A stretch of 64,000 nt of DNA, taken from NCBI RefSeq assembly GCF_963678635.1, contig NC_087063.1, positions 4,936,580 through 5,000,579 on the forward strand. Direction: 5' to 3'. Below the pieces are notes generated by a model. That model saw nothing but the letters and a program-made list of their open reading frames with translations. It had not been told where the DNA came from and made no database searches. Below are positions 59,020 to 64,000 of the stretch, piece after piece. Both the position numbers and the translations under genes were made by a program. Source of the stretch: Symsagittifera roscoffensis. Lineage: Eukaryota > Xenacoelomorpha > Acoela > Convolutidae. Every line of letters starts with the position of its first letter. Positions within the stretch are counted from its first letter, which is position 1.

Positions 59020-60560
59020 TTAATTTTTGATTTCTTGGGAATTTTGTCGAGTATATTTTATTTCTAGGATTTGTGGTAAGCAATTCGTATCAATTGTTTG
59101 TTTTTGATTATTGTCTGAGTTATTGAGGACAATTTTAAGTCCTGTAAAGGAGTGTAATTGTGTTATTTCGCGAAGAGCGTATTTTTTTGGGTAATATGGT
59201 AAAAGATTGTTTCTGTGTTGGACAATTTCTTTTTTATTTGAGTCAAAAAGTTATATGTTACAAAAGTGGGTTTGTCAATATTTTGAAATGGTCCTTTTGG
59301 GATTGGTTGTAGTTTTTTAGGTATTCCTTTTTGTATTATAAAATTTGGGATTAAGACAAATGTTCCAATTTTTAAATTTGTAGCTGGTGTGAATTTCGGC
59401 TATTTTTTGATAATTTTCATTGTTTTTTTTTCTCTGTTTAAAATCCATTCGGGTATGTGTGCCGGAGGCTAATTTCAAAATTTTTGGCTGATGAAAATGA
59501 TCTTCATCGTGTGTATACAATGGTAGATTATAACACATTGGTTCTTTTGTGGGTTGGCAAAAACCTTGTGTGTTTTTTGAAGAGTTTGCTGTGATCATTA
59601 TTGGTTTTCGTGGCTTTCGATGAAAAACTTTTTCATAAGGTGATAGTCCTAAGGCTGTTGTTATTTGTGAATTATAAGCTAAGGGGAATAATTTTACGTC
59701 TTTGACCATTCAGTATAATTTGTATCGTTTCCATTTATGATACATCTGAGGTATTCTTGTAGTGAATTGTTCATTCCTTCGAATAAACCATTAGTCCAAG
59801 GGGCATGAGATGTACGTGGTTTGTGTTTGATGTTATATAGATGGCATAATGTGATTACTTCCAAATTAATGAACTCGCTGGCATTGTCTGTGACAAGGAT
59901 TTTTGGTAATCCGAACTTCGCTGTCCAGTGTTCATAAAGTGATGTATATGCAAATTAGGCATTACAAAAAGGTACTGGGTTAAGTGCTACGTAGTGTGTA
60001 AATGGGTCAACTATGACCATAATATATGAGTTTCCTTTCGAAGAGGGTGATATTTGTCCTTTTGTGTCGAATGAGATTCTGTGGTTAAAGTATAAACTTT
60101 CTCCTTTAAAATCTTGTTTTTCTGCTATTTGCTTTTGATGTGGGTATGGTATATTTAATTGGCATATTATGCAATCATTGCATAATACTTTAATCCAAAT
60201 TTGTGCATTTGGAAAATAAAAATTTTGGAAGAAATTTGAGTATGTCTTTTCTGATCCTGCATGTCCTTTAGTGTTTAATGAATGTGAAATGGGAAATGCT
60301 AGGAGTACAAGGCTTCGTGGTAAATATGAGACTTTTAATTCTGATGTTTGATATTCTAAAATATTTGTGTTCTCATTTATGGATGTATTTTTGAATTTTT
60401 TACAGTATCTTTTAGAAGTGTTTTGTTTCCTAGAATTGTGATATCTGCTTTTATAGGTTTTGTTTTATAAGTGTGCCAAAACTTTAATTTTCTAATGACT
60501 GGGTCAAGATTTTGGTTTTTTGTAGTAGTTCAAAAGTTAACTTCTCTGTATTGGGTAGAA
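59020..60560 (-). pseudogene. pol: Integrase of element B, copy 1
   Basis: Minus-strand reading shows the zinc-binding end (TKGHAGSEKTYSNFF, then LCNDCIICQ near 60160-60185), ISFDTKGQI (Asp codon 60066-60068), VTDNASEF (Asp 59886-59888), LFEGMN (Glu 59778-59780) and KGPFQNID near 59290. This gives D-59-D-35-E and a GPY/F-type module. A stop breaks the core (FCNA*FAYT) and frames change near 59709 and 59470. Confidence 0.85.
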
Positions 60561-61495
60561 AGATATTTTTCAATTTCACATTTGAGAGAAGTATGTTATC
60601 GAGAGGGTCATGGAGGTTGAAAACTTGATTTATATTGTATTTTTTGTATCGGTATTTGGAGGCCCTGATAAAATTATAATATCAGTTAATTTTTTTTTTA
60701 TTAAAGGGAATAGATCTGTCCTGTACTTTTTTTATTGAGTGCTTTTTGTTGTGTGTTGTTTTTGATCCATGATGAATATGGTATTGGTCTAAATCTAGAG
60801 TTTCCTAATAGGTCTACATCGTAGTTATTTTTTGGCAATCCAAGTATAATTGAAAGTGTTGTAAGTTATTCATTTGTGCGTGATCAACGTCAGTTTTTAC
60901 TGCATATTTGCATTCTAGTCTTGGTGATGTTTCGTCTTTTGCAAGGAAAAATTTGTTGTTTTGTGGTATTTCTACTGTTGCTTTTCTTGTTAATAATTCA
61001 GTTGGTGTGTTTCTACTGAGTGTGTCTGGTAGTTCAAGGTTTTTTCCTGCTGTCCAAACCAAATGTAGAGTTGAGAGTTTCCTTAAAATTAATTAAAATC
61101 GATAAAATCTATGGTTTTGATTTGATTTCTGTGTGAAAAGAAAAATTATAGGTTTATGTTCTGTAAAGGAGAAATGTTGGATGTGTTTTGATCCAACTAT
61201 TAGAAATTCATATTCGGAGAGAGTGTATATTATAGCTGTGCATTCTCTCATAAGTGTAGAGAGTGTAAGTTCAGCTTAAGTAAATGGTCTTGAGTTTGCT
61301 GAAATAAGATTCATTTTATTTGTTCCACTGTATGTTTGTAATAATGCTGCGCCGATGCGAAAATATGAGGCATCGCACATGGCATAAAATGGTTGATCTG
61401 GATGTGGAATGGTCTTCGGTATTTGTTCAATGAGAAGTGTTTTTATTTCTTCAAACATTTTCTGATGTTCTGTCAACCATTCAAAATTATTTTGC
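60561..61495 (-). pseudogene. pol: RNase H and linker of element B
   Basis: From the right: NNFEWLTEHQKMFEEIKTLL, FYAMCDASYFRIGAALLQ (catalytic Asp codon 61372-61374) and, after stops, NLELPDTLSRNTP near 61000-61040, which ends the domain. The upstream RT is missing: at 61495-61510 the frame runs into the duplicated env-proximal sequence. Confidence 0.8.
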
Positions 61496-61556
61496 TGTGA
61501 AAAAATATTACTAAAAGAAGAAAAATGTTTTTCTTGTTGAAGATTTTTCTTAACAT

Positions 61557-61829
61557 TTAGATAGTTGTTGAAAAATTGTACAAAATTATGAAAAAAATGG
61601 AAAAAATTACAAAGAAAAAAAGAAACAATTCGCAAGCATCTATAATGAAAAATGTGATGATTTGAAAAAAGATTGATATGATTGAAAAAAGTTTTGAAGA
61701 TGTAGATTTTAGAAGACTGACTGATTTGGAGAGGCGCATTTGAGATATGATTCGTTGTTGCTGAATTATTTCTTTTTCTTGTCGAGGCAAAATTTGAGTG
61801 TGGTTGGATTGTTTATTGATTTTTGACAA
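61557..61829 (-). CDS. Small ORF between pol and env, element B copy 2
   Basis: 90 codons with the same start as 58071-58343 (MSKINKQSNHTQILPRQEK) and a hydrophobic end (LFLFFFVIFSIFFIILYNF) that differs through small indels. It lies in the 3.5-kb tandem duplication. The polar half is conserved better than the hydrophobic half. Confidence 0.45.
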   Translation of the reverse strand: MSKINKQSNHTQILPRQEKEIIQQQRIISQMRLSKSVSLLKSTSSKLFSIISIFFQIITFFIIDACELFLFFFVIFSIFFIILYNFSTTI

Positions 61830-62510
61830 GTGGGTTGGATATAAGCAATTTTTGGTGAACAGAAGTCTGAAGGTCTAGGAGTGAGCGTCTTGATTTTGTT
61901 TTTAATTATTGGATGATCGGGGGTATCTAGGAGTTATTCGTACTTTAGGCTAAATGATCATGCCCTACTTTTTCTTTAGGCTAAATTAATATTTTTCCTC
62001 AAGAGAAATTTGGAGTGTAAATTGGGACAATATTGTTGATTTTTGTACGAATTGATAGGGGAGGATTGTATTATTTAGATTTTGTTTATTCCAGTTGTCA
62101 AATATGAGCGTCTTGCTTATTTTTGACCTGGAGGTCCTTTAGTTACAGTTACATATATGTTTGAAGTTTGCAAAGTGACGGCTAAAGAAGTGGTGTCAGT
62201 ACGAGGTGATGTTTAGATAGCTTCTGATTGGCTAAAATTGAACTAGTTGTTCGAGGTTGTTAGCATGAATTTATAGAAAGGAAAAAACAGTTTGCTATTT
62301 TTCTGAAAGTTTAAAAATGACAATTAATTAGAAGGAGGTTTTTGGAATTCATTTTTCGTTATTATTTTAGATTGTGGAATGAAGATTTTATAATCTTTTC
62401 GTGGTTGATTTCGAAGCCGTGATGATTGTCGGTGTTAAGAGGTTTCTTTTATTTCCTATGGTAAAATTTTTTCTTCTCATTTTCGTTTTTTTTTGTTTTT
62501 GAGGTTTTTG

Positions 62511-64000
62511 TTAATTTTTGATATCTTGGGATTTTTGTCGAGTATATTTTATTTCTAGGATTTGTGGTAAACAATTTGTATCAATTGTTTGTTTTTGATT
62601 ATTTTCTAAGTTATTGTGGACAATTTTAAGTCCTGTAAAGGAGTGTAATTGTGTTAATTTGCGAAGAGCGTTTTTTTTTTGGGTAATTTGGTAAAAGATT
62701 GTTTCTGTGTTGGACAATTTCTTTTTTATTTGAGTCAAAAAGTTATATGTTACAAAAGTGGGTTTGTCAATATTTTGAAATGGTCCTTTTGGGATTGGTT
62801 GTAGTTTTTTAGGTATTCCTTTTTGTATTATAAAATTTGGGATTAAGACAAATGTTCCAATTTTTAAATTTGTAGCTGGTGTGAATTTCGGCTATTTTTT
62901 GATAATTTTCATTGTTTTTTTTTCTCTGTTTAAAATCCATTCGGGTATGTGTGCCGGAGGCTAATTTCAAAATTTTTGGCTGATGAAAATGATCTTCATC
63001 GTGTGTATACAATGGTAGATTATAACACATTGGTTCTTTTGTGGGTTGGCAAAAATTTTGTGTGTTTTTTGAAGAGTTTGCTGTGATCATTATTGGCTTT
63101 TGTGGCTTTCGATGAAAAACCTTTTCAAAAGTTGATAGTCCTAAGGTTGTAGTTATTTGCTTAGTTATAAGCTAAGGGGAATATTTTTATGTCTTTGACC
63201 ATTCAGTATATTTTGTATCGTTTCCATTTATGATACATCTGAGGTATTCTTGTAGTGAACGGTTCATTCCTTCGACTAAACCATTAGTCCAAGGGGCATG
63301 AGATGTTCATGCTTTGTGTTTGATGTTATATAGATGGCATAATGTGATTACTTCCTTATTAATGAAATCGCTGCCATTGTCTGTGACAAGGATTTTTGGT
63401 AATCCGAATTTCGCTAACCAGTGTTCATAAAATGATGTATATGCAAATTAGGCATTACAATAAGGTACTGGGTTAAGTGCTACGTAGTGTGTAAATGCGT
63501 CAACTATGACCATTATATATGAGTTTCCTTTCGAAGATGGTGATATTTGTCCTTTTGTGTCGAATGAGATTCTGTGGTTAAAGTATAATTTTCTCCTTTA
63601 AAATCTTGTTTTTCTGCTAATTGCTTTTGATGTGGGTATGGTATTTTTAATTGGCATATTAAGCAATCATTGCATAAAACTTTATTCCAAATTGGTGCAT
63701 TTGGAAAATAAAAATTTTGGAAGAAATTTGAGTATGTCTTTTCTGATCCTGCATGTCCTTTAGTGTTTAATGAATGTGAAATGGGAAATGCTAGGAGTAC
63801 AAGGCTTCGTGGTAAATATGAGACTTTTAATTCTGATGTTTGATATTCTAAAATATTTGTGTTCTCATTTATGGATGTATTTTTGAATTTTTTACAGTAT
63901 CTTTTAGAAGTGTTTTGTTTCCTAGAATTGTGATATCTGCTTTTATAGGTTTTGTTTTATAAGTGTGCCAAAACTTTAATTTTCTAATGACTGGGTCAAG
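62511..64000 (-). pseudogene. pol: Integrase of element B, copy 2 (runs off the window)
   Basis: Catalytic codons at 63559-63561 (Asp), 63379-63381 (Asp) and 63271-63273 (Glu) repeat those of copy 1, about 3.49 kb away. KGPFQNID lies near 62780, and the C-terminal tail 62511-62738 is more open than in copy 1. The zinc-binding region continues to the window edge, matching copy 1 to about 60508. Confidence 0.85.

Larger units (their letters stand above)
44609..64000 (-). mobile_element. Retroelement B: relative of element A, minus strand, internally duplicated and running off the window
   Basis: The 3' LTR is at 44609-44985. Moving right (upstream in the element) come a 3' non-coding region, ORF3, part of env, a second 3' non-coding region, ORF3 again, env, integrase, RNase H, then integrase again to the window edge. 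The order agrees with element A except for tandem duplications: about 45813-51073 with 51075-57028, about 57990-61510 with 61510 to beyond 64000, and a 0.7-kb repeat within env. Gag, protease and RT are not in the window. Stops and shifts are present but fewer than in A. Confidence 0.85.

Noticed and set aside
1-64000. CRISPR arrays, rRNA, tRNA, bacterial operons
   Set aside because: No regularly spaced identical repeats with unique spacers, no recognisable RNA gene and no bacterial gene organisation were seen.

Overview
This window looks like AT-rich invertebrate animal DNA. Coding exons are short and separated by AT-rich introns. Splice acceptors are of the TTTTCAG/TTTTAG kind, the secreted-protein genes have C-type lectin-like domains (CTLDs), and transposable elements dominate. 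A nematode or an appendicularian tunicate would fit, but I cannot name the species. No bacterial features, rRNA, tRNA or CRISPR array was seen.

Host genes. Two tandem paralogues of a secreted CTLD protein lie on the + strand. Of the upstream gene only the last CTLD is in the window (exons 1625-1743, 2946-about 3076, about 4229-4428). The downstream gene starts with a signal peptide at 9768. Its exons at 9768-9937, 10292-10438, 30593-30797 and 43524-43636 join in consistent splice phase across introns of 0.35, 20.2 and 12.7 kb. Exon 4 opens a second CTLD that must continue past a further 20 kb of retroelement. Insertions have therefore stretched a gene whose paralogue has introns of about 1.2 kb.

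Element A (11479-29773, + strand, in intron 2) is an 18.3-kb Ty3/gypsy-class LTR retroelement. It has 378-bp LTRs (94% identical by hand count), a 4-bp target duplication, a primer binding site, and degenerate gag, protease, reverse transcriptase, RNase H and integrase. These are followed by a small ORF, an envelope-like gene and a further ORF of about 600 codons ('ORF3') with no recognised relative. Many stops and frameshifts make it inactive. Element B (44609 to beyond 64000, - strand, in intron 4) is a related copy rearranged by nested tandem duplications of 0.7, 3.5 and more than 5 kb, so that env, ORF3 and integrase each appear twice.

Intron 3 holds a different structure: inverted arms of about 2.7 kb (32808-35447 and 40671-43412) around a 5.2-kb centre. 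Each arm carries an outward-facing small zinc-finger ORF and an inward-facing ORF. The right arm has an array of CCAAT-bearing repeats beside it, and the centre has tandem CRE-like sites and remnants of unrecognised coding sequence. Two hAT-like MITE copies and a nearly identical 1.67-kb tandem duplication complete the window.

The best candidates for something undescribed are ORF3 downstream of env, the cis-acting repeat arrays of the retroelement (three hairpins in the leader, TTTACTGC repeats in the 3' region, a conserved LTR hairpin) and the long inverted-repeat element with paired zinc-finger genes.
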